DNA of 64,000 bases from Symbiodinium sp. CCMP2592 (lineage: Eukaryota > Sar > Dinophyceae > Suessiales > Symbiodiniaceae): contig CAJNDT010002924.1 of the NCBI GenBank assembly GCA_905221615.1, forward strand, positions 669,426 through 733,425, in the 5' to 3' direction. The notes beneath the pieces were generated by a model. That model was not told where the DNA came from. It worked only from the letters and a program-made list of their open reading frames with translations, and made no database searches. Position 1 is the stretch's first letter, and each line of letters opens with the position of its first letter. Below, one piece after another: positions 23,815-35,400 of this stretch. A program made the translations under genes and the position numbers.

Positions 23815-25678
23815 TTACTTCGTTGACGCCTTCTTGCCATTCACTTTGCTCCAGAAATCCTTGCTGAGTTTATCGAAGGCATCACATGCTTCACTCAGCT
23901 GTCGTGTGCCCTCTGGCATGCTTGCTACCTGCACGGAGAACACAGATCGAGGGTAGGACCATCACACAGCCCATATACAAACCCCGTACATGTAGACTTC
24001 ATCACTCCATAATATTCAGTGCACTTTAAACCCTGAACCCTGAATCTGCTGGGGTCCCTTTATTAAAAAGATAGATATATATTAGCCCTAGAACACCCGT
24101 AAGAATCAGCTTGGCCCGATCTAGACTGCCTTTAGACCCAATATTTGGCAGTGGCACTGAATTCGTGGAGATTCCTTCGAACCCGGCCGAAACCCTCATG
24201 GTGGCTCTTAAGGGTTCTACTGGGAAACCAGGTTTAACCCGAAGACTATAAAAACCCTATATTCCTTATAGAACCCTTATAATATGTACTAATATACACC
24301 CAACATCCATCAAAGGATTTCGGCCTCGGACGTATCCATCATAGCCTGCAGCGTGGCTCGCGCTTTCTGGATGGCAGCGGCCTGCCAGTTATATGGGTTT
24401 GGGGTCGGGGGCTCGAGCTTCTGGGCGAAAGTTCGCACCTGGGATGCCACATCGTCCTTCATGGCTTTGAGCAGATTCGCCCCCCTGTCAAGCAGATAAC
24501 TGCTGCAAGCTTCCTGATATAACCCTGTACATGTATGTATCTGAGTGGAGCACGGCTTCGAGGATATGTCCTCCTCTTCACACGTCTTTGCGGCCTTAAT
24601 CTTATCCGTTGCCTTGTCGATCGCCTGGGACAAAGCAATAGGAAAAACGGGTTTAGGGCATTTTGGTTTGTAATGCTAGGGCTTGGGTAGTTTGTGAGAG
24701 TCTCAGGTATTGGGCTTGCGGTGTTGGGGAATTAGGGTATTAGGGGTTGCGTGTCGGAGTATTATAGCAACGGCAGTATTATAATAATGCCTTATAATTA
24801 TAATTACTATAATACTCCGACACAAATTAAATAATTAGGCTCCCGCCTTCTTCGCTTTGCTGTTCACCTCTTTTGAATCCGGCTGGGTGCCGGCACCGCT
24901 TGCAGCTGCACTCTTTGCCTGACAAGGCATAGCATATGGGTTGTAATATATATTATAATAGGTTTCATTATTATAATTTAAGGGTTTGTCGGGTCACTGG
25001 TGGCCTTGGCTTTTGCTTTTGCTTTCCCCTTCGCCTTCCCCTTGGGTTTCTTGGGGGATCGCTTGGATTTCTTGGCTTTCTTTCCCTTCTTCGTCTTCTT
25101 CTTATTCTTCGGTGCCTTAGCAGACTTCGCAGCTCGGGGCTTCTTCTTATCATTTTTTTGTTCTTCTTTCCCCTGCTCCTGGTCCTCGTCGTCATCGTCG
25201 TCGTCATCGTCATCGTCATCGCTGCTGCTGCTGCTGCTATCATCCGAGCTCTGCTCCATTTCGAACGTGTGCTCCACCTCTTCACCGGTGTAGTCTTCTT
25301 CCGTGGTATCAACGACGCAAAGATACTGCTTAAGATCTTCACGGCCCGGACAATCAGGATGGAACCTCACCTGCGTCTTGGCTAGCTCCTTGTCATTCAG
25401 CTTGGCATCGATAATGGACTGCACGATGTCCTCATCCTTGTAATTAAGCAAGAGGTCCGTTCTTGTGAGCCAACGCCTGAGCCCAGTCTTCTTAGACCCT
25501 GTCTTACTCTTCAAAGTAATCAGGAGCTTTGAAGCCTTCCAATTCTCATTGGCCTGGAGCCAATGCTCAAACAAGAAGTTTCTCTGGTCAGAGTCCAACT
25601 CACGATCAGCAAGCTTTCGCACCTCCTTGGGCGTCCGGGGACCTGGGCTCACTCTCTCTCTCTCTCTCTCTTTCTCTA

Positions 25679-25725
<47 letters not shown>

Positions 25726-28291
25726 ACTCTCCTCCTATATGTCTCTCTCACTGTCATACGAAATAGAAGTCTTAATTAGGACAATCTATAATTAGCCACA
25801 GGAGCTGTTGAGGGAACGGCTGAATCTCATGTACCGTGCATGGAGCTTCTTCTTTCTCGCTATCTTTTCTTGCTGCTGGGGCGTAATTCCGTCTGCCTCT
25901 GCTTGGCCGTCCGGCTTTGCTTCCCCATCCTTTCCCTGCGTGTTGCTGTCCTTTGCCTTATTTGCTTCTCCATCCTTTGCCTGCTCTGCTTGGCTGTCCT
26001 TTGCATTTGCTTCTCCATCCTTTCCCTGCTTGTTGCTGTCCTTTGCCTTATTTGCTTCTCCATCCTTTGCCTGCTCTGCTTGGCTGTCCTTTGCATTCTT
26101 TGCTTCTCCATCCTTTCCCTGTGTGTTGCTGTCCTTTGCGTTCTTTGCTTCTCCATCCTTTGCCTGCTGTGCTTGGCTGTCCTTTGCTGCTCCATCCTTT
26201 GTTTTGTCTGCTTCTGCATCCTTTTCCTGCTGTGCCTTGTTGTTCTGGGGCGCTTCACCTTCGGTCTGAGGTTCGTCCTGGAGATGCTGCTGCGAGCGAC
26301 TCCGCTGGAGCTGATTGATCTGCGCTGCCACCAGCGACAGCTCCTCGTCGCTGAGACGGTCCACTGTGTGGCCCCGTTGGAGTAGACCTTGCACCATGGA
26401 CCAATCCTGGGCTCCAGCAGTTTTTGCAGTAGCTGCTTTCGGGCTTTCCTCGGGCATTCGCTTCCTCTTGTTCGGGCTTGTACCAGACGTGGTTGGGGAT
26501 GGCTGGCTTGCCGGGATCTGGGGACTGGGGCCAGCATTCTTGGAAGGAGTCCTTGCAGGCGTTTTGGAAGGGGCCTGGGTTGGGGCCACGTTTGAGCGCG
26601 GAGTTGCAGGAGGCTCTGAAGTCATGGTTCCAGCTCGTGACACTCCAGATGTGCTCGAATTCGGAGTGTTGTTCAGGGCTCTCTCCCACTCGCTTTTCGT
26701 GATAGTCGCTATGCTTGGGCTGTTGTCTGTTGTTGATAGGGATCGCGGCTGTTCAGGGCTAGGAGTCTGAGCTGGGCTTGGAGCAGGGCTTTGCCTCTTG
26801 CTGGGTTCCTTTGGCTGCTGCTGCTGCTGGGCTTGCCACTCCTGCCTCTCACTCGGCTGGGACCACCAGCCACTGCTCCACCAAGAAGTTGACCCTCCCC
26901 AGCCGCACTCACGATCAACATCCCAGCTCCACTGATTGCCATCCCAGGCCGACCACTTATCGTAGGCTGAGGCCCATTGATCATGAGCACCCCATGTCTC
27001 AGGACACCATGCAGCAAGCTGCCTGACCTCCTGCGTGCTGGCTTCCGAGAAGCCTTGCTCGCGCCCTTGGCATCCATCAGCAGTCTCCTTGCAGGTTTCA
27101 GCAATCTAGCTTGGCTAAAATTTGAGCACACAGACCCCAAGAGGCAAGCCTCATAGTGTATTGGATGTGAACAAGCAGCTTTGTGCACAGGATCGATGGG
27201 AGCAAGCTTGCAACCAGTATGACTAGTTTCGACCCCGAGCCTCCTGGGACACCTCTGGAGCATGATCAGTCTTTGCATCTGTTCCATCGTTGTCCTGATC
27301 ATGGATGAGAACATGAAGCCAGCATGTTGCCAAGAAGATAGCAACTCACTATCAACTGCTGACCCTGTGCCTCCTGGGACACCTCTGGAGCAATAGTCTT
27401 TGCATCTGTACGATCGTTGCCCTGATCATGGATGCGAATCATATTTTGGACAAGATTGTAACTCCCTCACTATTGCAATTGACTGCTGACCCCGGGCCTC
27501 CTGGGATACCTCTGGAGGATCAGCCTTTGCATCTTTACCATCGTTGACCTGTGTGATAACTTCTGGAAATCATACCAGCACTGCAGACCCCACCACGAGG
27601 CCTCATCACCGGGTGCATCTGTAGCATCGTCCTGCAGGAACAGACATATGTGACATAGTAGTAGTAGTAGTATTATAGGGTGCTGATTTTTGGCGGTCTG
27701 TAGGGTTTATGAATAATTTATGGGTTTAACTATTTTATAACTAGACCTACGAATCACCCGGATCCGAGGCGAGCCTGCTGGCTTGGCTCTGGTGCTGCAG
27801 CAGCTTCTGCTGCATCATCATGGTGAAGTGTGTCCTGTTCGAAGCAATTCATAGTAGTAGTAGTAGTAGTGGTAGTAGTATATTATAATTATTATTATTA
27901 GTAGTACTAGTAGTACTAGTAGTACTACTAGTAGTACTACTAGTAGTACTAGTAGTAGTAATAGTAGTAGCAGTACTAGTACTAGTACTAATACTAGTGT
28001 ACTAGCACTAGTACTGGTACTAGTACTAGTAACTAGTACTAGTACTAGTACTAGTCGTAGTAGTAGTAGTAATAATAATAATAGTAGTAGTAGCGTAGTA
28101 CTAGCAAAGTAGTACTAGTCGAGTGTTATATGAGTAGCATGTAGCAGCAGCAGCAGTTATAAACATTTGCAAAACACTCGCACAAAACGAAGCAGCTGTT
28201 TTCCCCCAACTTGCACAGGAGACCGCACAGCATGCCCACACAATGCAGTGCAGACCAACAGCAGCAACTAGGGGATAGTAGTATAGTTGTA

Positions 28292-28371
<80 letters not shown>

Positions 28372-28454
28372 TGTAGTAGTGGTGGTGGCGGTGAAGGTGG
28401 TGGTGGTGGTGGTGGTGGTGGTAGTAGTAGTATAGTACTATAGTCGTAGTAGTC

Positions 28455-28487
<33 letters not shown>

Positions 28488-28754
28488 TAGGAGTATAGTA
28501 GTAGTAGTAGTAGTAGTCGTCGTAACCCTCGCTCGGTCCTGGATCGAAGACTTGGCTGCTGGGCTTGGTTTCTTCTCTTGCTTGACTGGTTGCCGAACCG
28601 GTGTCGGCTGCACACGCTCTCGCTTCAATATTTTTTGCGGGGGCTCGGAGGGCTCTGCTTCAGCAGCTGGCTTCAGCGAGGCCTCGTCCTGTAAGGCTCT
28701 CTCCCTGAGTGCTTTAGCACGTGCAAGAGCCTGGGTCACAGCAGCACTTGCCAT
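23815..28754 (-). CDS. Long multi-exon gene, hydrophilic repeat protein of unknown function
   Basis: ATG at 28754 opens exon 1 to about 28525 (Ala/Glu/Lys-rich). Exons follow at about 27832-27752, 27628-27578, then three similar exons (about 27553-27475, 27425-27350, 27300-27225), then a very long exon of about 27100-25803. That exon has a Trp/Ser/Gln-rich start (STSWWSSGWWSQPSERQEWQ), a Pro/Ser-rich part and KDGEA-NAKDSQAEQ repeats. A GC-donor intron leads to about 25650-24990, with a conserved-looking core (LFEHWLQANENWKASKLL), an Asp-rich run and a KAKGKAKAKAKA tail. Then a GA-donor intron and exons at 24921-24838, 24626-24540, 24515-24309 and 23934-23815 (TAA). Junctions at 25803/25650 and 24990/24921 keep frame only with GC and GA donors. 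LFEHWLQ...RRW cores followed by KAK tails are recalled from dinoflagellate predicted proteins. No enzymatic motif was seen. Confidence 0.65.
24751..24823. repeat. Small fold-back with perfect 17-bp terminal inverted repeats
   Basis: GTGTCGGAGTATTATAG at 24751-24767 and its exact reverse complement at 24807-24823 enclose 39 bp of AT-rich DNA that is itself partly self-complementary. It lies within an intron of the minus-strand gene at 23815-28754. The size and symmetry fit a miniature inverted-repeat element or a stable hairpin. Confidence 0.8.
25651..25724 (+). repeat. (CT)n microsatellite in intron
   Basis: About 70 bp of CT repeats, interrupted by TTTCTCTATAT, occupy most of the intron between the 25803 and 25650 exon edges of the minus-strand gene. 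On the coding strand this is a purine (GA) run ending in GAGTGAGCCCAG, the acceptor. Frames reading Ser-Leu or Arg-Glu repeats are artefacts. Confidence 0.85.
27222..27630 (-). repeat. Tandem array of duplicated exons
   Basis: Three minus-strand segments (about 27300-27225, 27440-27350, 27553-27475) encode variants of one peptide: NDGTDAKTDHAPEVSQEARG, NDRTDAKTIAPEVSQEAQG and NDGKDAKADPPEVSQEARG. A diverged fourth (DDATDAPGDEASWW) is at 27628-27578. The repeat unit is about 125-135 bp and includes intronic sequence (CATGATCAGG-type acceptor side), so whole exon-plus-intron units were duplicated. Confidence 0.7.
27846..28524. repeat. GTA/CTAGTA microsatellite filling intron 1
   Basis: 27846-28100 is built of TAGTAG and palindromic TAGTACTAGTACTAGT units. 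28276-28510 is (GTA)n with a (GGT)n island at 28380-28428. The block separates exon 1 (28754-28525) from exon 2 (about 27832) of the minus-strand gene. Minus-strand Tyr/Thr-homopolymer frames here are not genes. Confidence 0.85.
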
Positions 28755-29985
28755 GATGCGGGCTGCCGAGGGTTGCTTCCTACAAGGCCAACTCGGGCAC
28801 GATATGAGTACTGCTCTCTGTCGCATGTTTCAAGATCATAGCAAGGATTCCTTTGTAAATGAGCCAAGCACAGCATACAAAGCGTCGTGGCAGGTACTCC
28901 CAATATGTACCACACAGCACTCACGGTCTACTCACGCTTTGCTCACGCTTTGCTCACGGTTATTCGGGGAGGTTACAAATAGCTATAAGTGTGTACATAT
29001 AAGCACTCACGCCAACTCACGCTCAGCTCACGCTTTGCTCACGCTTTGCTCACGCTTACTTTCCTGTCCAGATGTGCATGAAATCTGGTCTTTCAGAGCT
29101 GAATTTGCGCTCCAGAACGAACATCCAACAGGCCCAAAATGCCCGCTTAGGTCCTCTCTGAACCTGTGAATTAAAATGTAATTAGGTCCCAGGCTACTTG
29201 TCACAGCCACGCATGTGCAGAACATGAAGTCACAACCTAAACAATGGCGTAAAGCGCCCTGCTTTCTCTTCTTCTCTGAGGAAGAGAAGAACATCGGACA
29301 GCTCCGCATGCATCCACCCGAGTGGTTTTGGGACCTGGCAGGATTTATTGAGTTATAGGGTCGTATAGGGTTTATTATTAATTAATTAGGTTTGTTTGGG
29401 GCTATATGGGTTTATAAGGGTTTGGGGTTTCGGGTTTGGGGCCTAGGGTCTATTCATACTTCGCCACAATTATTATTAGTATAATACGTCTCATAAAATA
29501 TAGCTTGCATAAATGGTTTGGGTTTAATTAAACCCAAACCATTTATGCAAGCTATATAATATATTATGAAGTAATATAATACTTTATAATATATATATAT
29601 ATATATACATACAGGGTTTGTTGCCAAACCCCAATATCCCCAAGACTGTGGCTATAGTCCCACGGACCACAGAAACCGAACCTGAGACACCAACCCCTGC
29701 ACCTCTGCTCCCCTAAACCCCTAGACCCCCTAAAGACCCGTAAACCCAATAATCGCTCTCCATCCCGACACCCCACCTAGCTAAGACTGCTCGGCCTCCC
29801 AAATCCTAGCTCTTGTCTACCCCTGTATACATATATATATATATGCACAACTGCAACATCCCAGGTCCCACCTGTGGGCTGGAAGCGAGAACAGCCCGAC
29901 CATCTTTCAGCCACTGATCGAACCGATCTCCAGATTGCTCCTTGCATGCTCCCAGAACTATGTAGTTGCCTATATAATGCATTGT
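28755..29985. other. Intergenic; short CTCACGCTTTG repeats and telomere-like tract
   Basis: Two clusters of the motif GCTTTGCTCAC, each with several copies, lie at about 28930-28962 and 29008-29058. A run of degenerate TTTAGGG-type fragments (GGGTTTATAAGGGTTTGGGG) covers 29340-29450. A perfect palindrome follows at 29498-29557. No exon was supported. Confidence 0.6.
29498..29557. repeat. Perfect 60-bp palindrome
   Basis: The sequence is its own reverse complement over 60 bp, centred between 29527 and 29528 (GGGTTTAA|TTAAACCC), with 30-bp arms and no spacer. The centre contains a GGTTTGGGTTT half-motif resembling telomeric sequence. Perfect uninterrupted palindromes this long are unstable in many cloning systems and can extrude as cruciforms. 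Confidence 0.9.
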
Positions 29986-29989
29986 TACC

Positions 29990-30478
29990 ATCATGATCAT
30001 GCTGTCTAGTCTCAACGAACTGCATGTGAAGCTCCATGACCTTCGTGCAGAACTTGTGCGGGTATTCAGCAGTCCGCTTCAGCTTGGGTCCACCAGTCCT
30101 TGCGAGAGCCAATTAGCTGTAGATCAGCAAAGCCATGCATCCTAGAACATATCATGACCTCAGTCCCCTGCACCACCGTCTTGCCATGCCTGTTCTTGCG
30201 TCGGGAAGAGACACCCCGCGAACTCAAGCCCAATCGAAGCCGTCGTTTGTGCGTCAGCTTCTTGAACAGCTTGGAAACACCACCCCTCAGCAGCGTGCTG
30301 CTGATCCTTATCACAAATAAACTACACAGCTACTGTCCCATGTTGCCGAGGGTCAATGTTCCAAAGGCCAGCGAGCCCTTCGGGCTGAAATGGCCCCAGG
30401 AACCAAGCCAGCTTAGCATTCATATTCAAGCACTGAAATGACTGCAGATTGGAGGAACTGTGTGCGACAGAGAAATTG

Positions 30479-30509
<31 letters not shown>

Positions 30510-30543
30510 GAGAGAGGGAAACCTCTACATCATAACACTGGCG

Positions 30544-30599
<56 letters not shown>

Positions 30600-30693
30600 A
30601 GAGAGAGAATGCATGAAAGGGACAGAGTGAGATCATCGGAGTGACTCCACGAGGGAGGGAGGGCGAGATGTCAACCAAAGAGACAAGCAGAGG

Positions 30694-30731
<38 letters not shown>

Positions 30732-32090
30732 TGGGTGAGAGAGAGCCAGAGGGAGAGAGGGAGAGAGAGAGAGAGAGATAGAGTGCTGCTCAACTGGAGT
30801 AGCCAGTTCATACCCATTCTGGGGCAACGACAAGAATGTACGATGGATTGGCATGAATCGTTGCAATGTCTCGGAGACGTGCTTCATGTAAGGCGACCAT
30901 TCCAAACATGAAGATGACGGCTGCTCCACCACAAAGTAGGTCTTGCGGACTGTCAAGAGGAGCAAGATTAGGCAAACTCTTGCACAAATCCTCAGCAGCA
31001 GCAAAGCTACTGGAAGAGGAAGGCTGGGGAGTGTGTGAGAGAGAGAGGGATACATGCATAGAACACACACAGGCTAGAGTTGCAGCATTCTTTCAAGCAG
31101 CTTGTTCGCAGTGCGAACATACTCCAGGTCTTCATTCCCTAATGGTTCATGTCTGCTGCGACCAGAAGTTGCTGCATTCATAAAGACGTAGCTGTTGCAC
31201 GGAACACCGATGGTGGCCAAGCCGACTTTGGCTTTCAACTTCAAGGCCGTGCGAACCGCAGAGATAAATCCCGACCTCAGCATATAATTGAGAAGACAGA
31301 TACGATAATCGATCACATCGGAACGAACATTCATTGATTGGTTCCTTTCAAGGCTCGGGCTTTGCTCCTATGCTAGGCACTTTGTGGTTAGGGGGGGTTG
31401 GGCTCTGGTGGGTTAGGGGTTTGGGGGTTGTAGGTACGGAGCGGTTTGGTGTCCAGGGCTTCATAGGAGAATACACACTGCTCTGCGCTTCATGAATCCA
31501 AGGTGAGCAGCGTGGTGCAGATGTCATCACTTGGCCTGGCCGCTGAATCCATATAGTCCCTCAGTTGCAAGTACATGCATGCTCGTGTAAATATAAATTA
31601 CATTCTGTCAAGCCACGAGCGAAGCCCTGACATACCTGCACAGTGATCATCACACACACACACACATGAGTACATATATATATATATATATATATCACGT
31701 GGCTACACCTGAGCTTCCTGCAGTACTGGCGTTGCATGCTTCTTGTCCCACTGAACATGTCGAAGTGAACCAAGTCCTTAGAATAATCACATACCCTCCG
31801 GAATGACTGCACAATGCTACAAGCCGTGTCGAACAGTTGAGCGCCAAGCTCTGAAAGACATGCTGGGGGGGCTGTTCTGTGCAATGTAATCGCAGCAATG
31901 AATCCTGCAGTCGCACCAGCACCATATATTAAACAACATTGGACCACAACTGAGCTCTCCAAAGTTGAGCGGCTGACAGCAAGCTGTGACAGCCCATCAT
32001 AGTCAAGGTGGCGATTGCTGCTGCTGAAAGCGAAAGCGGTGACATCTTCATGGGATCCATGGCTGCAAACTACGTACTCATTCAGTGCGC
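29990..32090 (-). CDS. DNA C5-methyltransferase-like protein, multi-exon
   Basis: Minus-strand exons: about 32075-31712, ending with DLVHFDMFSGTRSM; about 31330-31078, containing LATIGVPCNSYVFMNAATSG and a HEPLGNEDLEYVRTANKLL helix; about 31000-30780, with RKTYFVVEQPSSSCLEWSPY; about 30440-30330 (AWFLGPFQPEGLAGLWNI); and about 30290-30165 plus 30110-29990 (LKRTAEYPHKFCTKVMELHM). DMFSG (motif I, cofactor-binding-like), GVPCNS (motif IV-like, nucleophile Cys) and VEQP (motif VI-like, where classical enzymes have ENV) appear in the order of cytosine-5 DNA methyltransferases. The motifs are divergent from true DNMTs and many similar proteins are, from memory, found in dinoflagellates. Catalytic activity is therefore only a suggestion. 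It may be the 3' half of the gene annotated at 32470-36740. Confidence 0.5.
30478..30780 (+). repeat. Compound (GA)n microsatellite
   Basis: Three GA-rich runs (about 30478-30518, 30547-30606, 30695-30780), broken by short unique pieces, lie in an intron of the minus-strand methyltransferase-like gene. On the coding strand this is a CT tract, like the pyrimidine-rich DNA before some acceptors, but far longer than needed. Confidence 0.85.
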
Positions 32091-32469
32091 ACAATCTAGA
32101 TGACTCTTCGTGTTAAATTATACGAACTGTACAAATGAGTGAACATGGTAAAGAGCCCTACGACATTGCCTTCGAGTTCGATTTAGAGAACCTGAGTACA
32201 TGTAGCTAGCCTCTGCAAGCCATGTATAGGCATGGTCAGCAGAGCACATGAATGAGCACATCAGCACATGCAAGCCATCAAGATGACGACGAAAATGCAT
32301 CGTAATCAACTATTCCATTCGGTTTGCTTTTCTCTGAGCAGCATGATCCATGAGGTGCTGCCACATCCAGGTCACGTGTGTGACAAAATCTGGTAGGATC
32401 ATAGCCATTCAGCTTTCGTCCATCCTGCAATCTTCTTCGCAATCATATACCTTGGCTCCACTACACTAG

Positions 32470-35400
32470 CTAATTAGTCGAGACATTGAAACACAACGAA
32501 CAATCAGAGTCACCAAGGAGCTGATGCTGCAGTGACTTTTGGTCACCCTTCCTCCAGGTCACTGAAACTCCATTTTGCTTGTTGGCCTTGGTCGTTTCCC
32601 AGCAGCACAGCAGATCAAGAGCACCATCAACAAGACATAACAAACACAAGTGCACCCCGATTGTACCTCGTAGTCGAGATTGTGGAATGCATTCACTGCT
32701 TTCAGGGTCTCCTTGTTGACACCGTTAATGAGAAAGCTTCCAACCAGCCTGAGCAATTCACACAATTATACGATCGTGTTCGTGATGACTAGGACTAGAG
32801 GGTTCGACAAGCATGCAGACAGCTGGGACATAGTGCAGGCAGGGATCAAGACATTGATGGTGGTCGGTGGATCGTACAGCTGCTTGACCTTCGCGGATGG
32901 CTTGAGGGTGTAGCTCCTTGGCAAAGCAGAATCTGAGTCAGATAGTAGCCCTTCAATCAACAGTACATGGTTTATTCATACCTGGGCACGTGCCGTCACC
33001 CAGTTGGTCCGGGCTTGGTACCACAATCGAGCGGTCGATCTTCGCCAGCATTCGGAGGTCATTCAGAATGCTATCCTTTTTCTCCTTCGGTTCAAGTCGG
33101 ATACATAGTCTAAGGGTGGTGGGTTTCGAAGAAGCATGCAAGTGATCATATATGTATACAAACAGGATCACAGTCCTCCACCTTCTGGCGGCTCTTGGGC
33201 ATGTCGTCCCGGGATTCATAACGGATCTTCTTTCCCCTTTTCTCTGCCAGCACTGGTGTCCATCCAGAAGCGACATAGCCACCCCGCACCTGCATCAGAA
33301 GCCGCTGGACACAGAGTATGGTTATATAATTTAGGGTTTGGGTTTTTACATAGGCTTGCCTGGTCGAGCAACTTGCTGATGGGTTCTCGTTTCTCATCAT
33401 CAGGACCTTTCTTTCTTTTGCGGCGTGGCTCCTTGGCTTCTTTGTGGCTCTCCTCGGCTTCGTTGCGGCTCCCCTCGGCCTCCAATCTTTGCTTTCTGAC
33501 ACTTAGCAGAATTTGCCGGGCACGGCATCTGCTCGTCGGACTTAATCCCGAGAAGCTTGGCACTGGGGAGGGCGCGGGCTCCTTCTCATCATCATCTTGG
33601 TCCTGCAGCAACATGAAGTTTAAAGTAGGAACACATATGCCTTTTACTGGAGACCCCCTTGAATCAAACTATTTAGTATATACTCCTCCGCCTCTTCATC
33701 CGAGAATTTGAGCTTTCTTTTGCAGTCGGGGCTTGCAGCAGGTGGCAATGCTTTCCTGGACAAGGATGTGATGCTTCCATGAACAGTTTAAATCCCTGGG
33801 TATATACTCATTAGATCCCTTCCAACCTCTTCTTTTTCTTCCTGCTGCTTTCTTTTCTGATCTCCTCTTTCAGCTGCAGCTCCTCGGCTTCCAACGCCAA
33901 GGCTTCGGGGTTCTGCTCCTCTCCATCATCATCTCCCTCCTTTGCTGGCTCGTCTGTTGCCTCCTCGTCTGCTGGCTCCTCTGCTGCAATCCTCTTCTCT
34001 GCCTTTGCTTTCGCCCTTCCCTTCGACTTTGCTTTTGCCTTTGCTTTTGCCTTTGCTTTTGATTTGGCTTTTGCCTTGGGCTTGCTCTTAGCCCAATCTT
34101 CTTCCCTTATTCCATCACGAAGCTTCCTTTGCGCCTGTCCAATGTGATCCCAACATGCAACCCTACAAGATCCCTGTTTATATCTTTCACTATTTGCTTG
34201 TCTCGGTCTCTATCTCTCTGTTCGGGTGTTCCCCCCTATCTCACTGTGTGTCTCTCTACATATTACTATTTCTTTAAGCTGGCCTCCAAGATTTCAAGGT
34301 CGCCTCTGTCTTTCTCCATATCCTGGCACATGGCCTCCACTTGACTTTCAAGCTTCTCATCCATTTGGGGGAGATCGAACAGCGGCTTCTTGTTGACCTT
34401 GTCATCCTGGCCGAGAAATAAGGATGCCTAGCGAGATCTGCTTAAACTACCGTCCTACGCTGGGTCTATATTGATGAGAGAGTACCAGACATGCTCTTCA
34501 CACTCTAGAGTACTGAGCCTGGGTGTGGGTTTTCGATTCAGAAAATCAAGATAACTCCAATCAGATATAGATCCGAAGTACATTTAATACTCAATTCATC
34601 TAATTATTATTACAGGCTTAGCTGAGGTTACGACACGATGGAGCTTCTTGCTTATTTATATGGCTCAGTCGCAGTCCTGTCGCACCTTTGGGTCATCATC
34701 CTTGGTGGCCTGGCTTCTGATCTGCTCTTCTTCCTTTGCGATCTGGTGTGGGATCTCCTTTTCCTCTGTCTTCTTTGGCCTGGGTCTCGGTAGCTGCTTT
34801 TTGACAATCTGCTTTGACTTGTCCGGCACACATTCCTGCTCCTCCTCCTGATCTGCGTCCTCCACATTGTCTGGGGGCCTTGGGATGTCTGCCGGACCCA
34901 GAAACCTTTCTTCTTCCAGTGAACCCGGGGTCTGGTGCGGGATCTCCTTTTCCTCTTTCTTCTTTGTACTGGGCCTGGGTCTTGGTTGGGTTGCCTCCTC
35001 CCTCCCTGGTGTTCCTGCAGTAGACGAAAGAGCCTGCAACAGCGGAATCCCCGCATATGGCCCAGCAGTTAAAGAGAGACAGAGACGACACACAGAGACA
35101 CACAACTAGCATGCAACAGTGCAGGTTCCGCCTCCACACTTGTGAGGCTCTGACTTCGGGTAGGCCGGATATGCATAGCCTAGCAAGATTCAACAATAAA
35201 GTCAAGTCGATCAGTACACACTTCCAGGCCTTCCGCAGAGAAGGCTTCACCCATTCCTCCTTCCAGAGACATGCACAACCCAAATACCACAAACAACGCC
35301 AAGGCACATGCTCTCCTCCGGCGGCTTGCTTGCATCTTGTTCCTCCTGAGCGCTAGGGTGGGTCGAAATGCAGCTTCTGTTTATGGATCGTTCTGGGATT

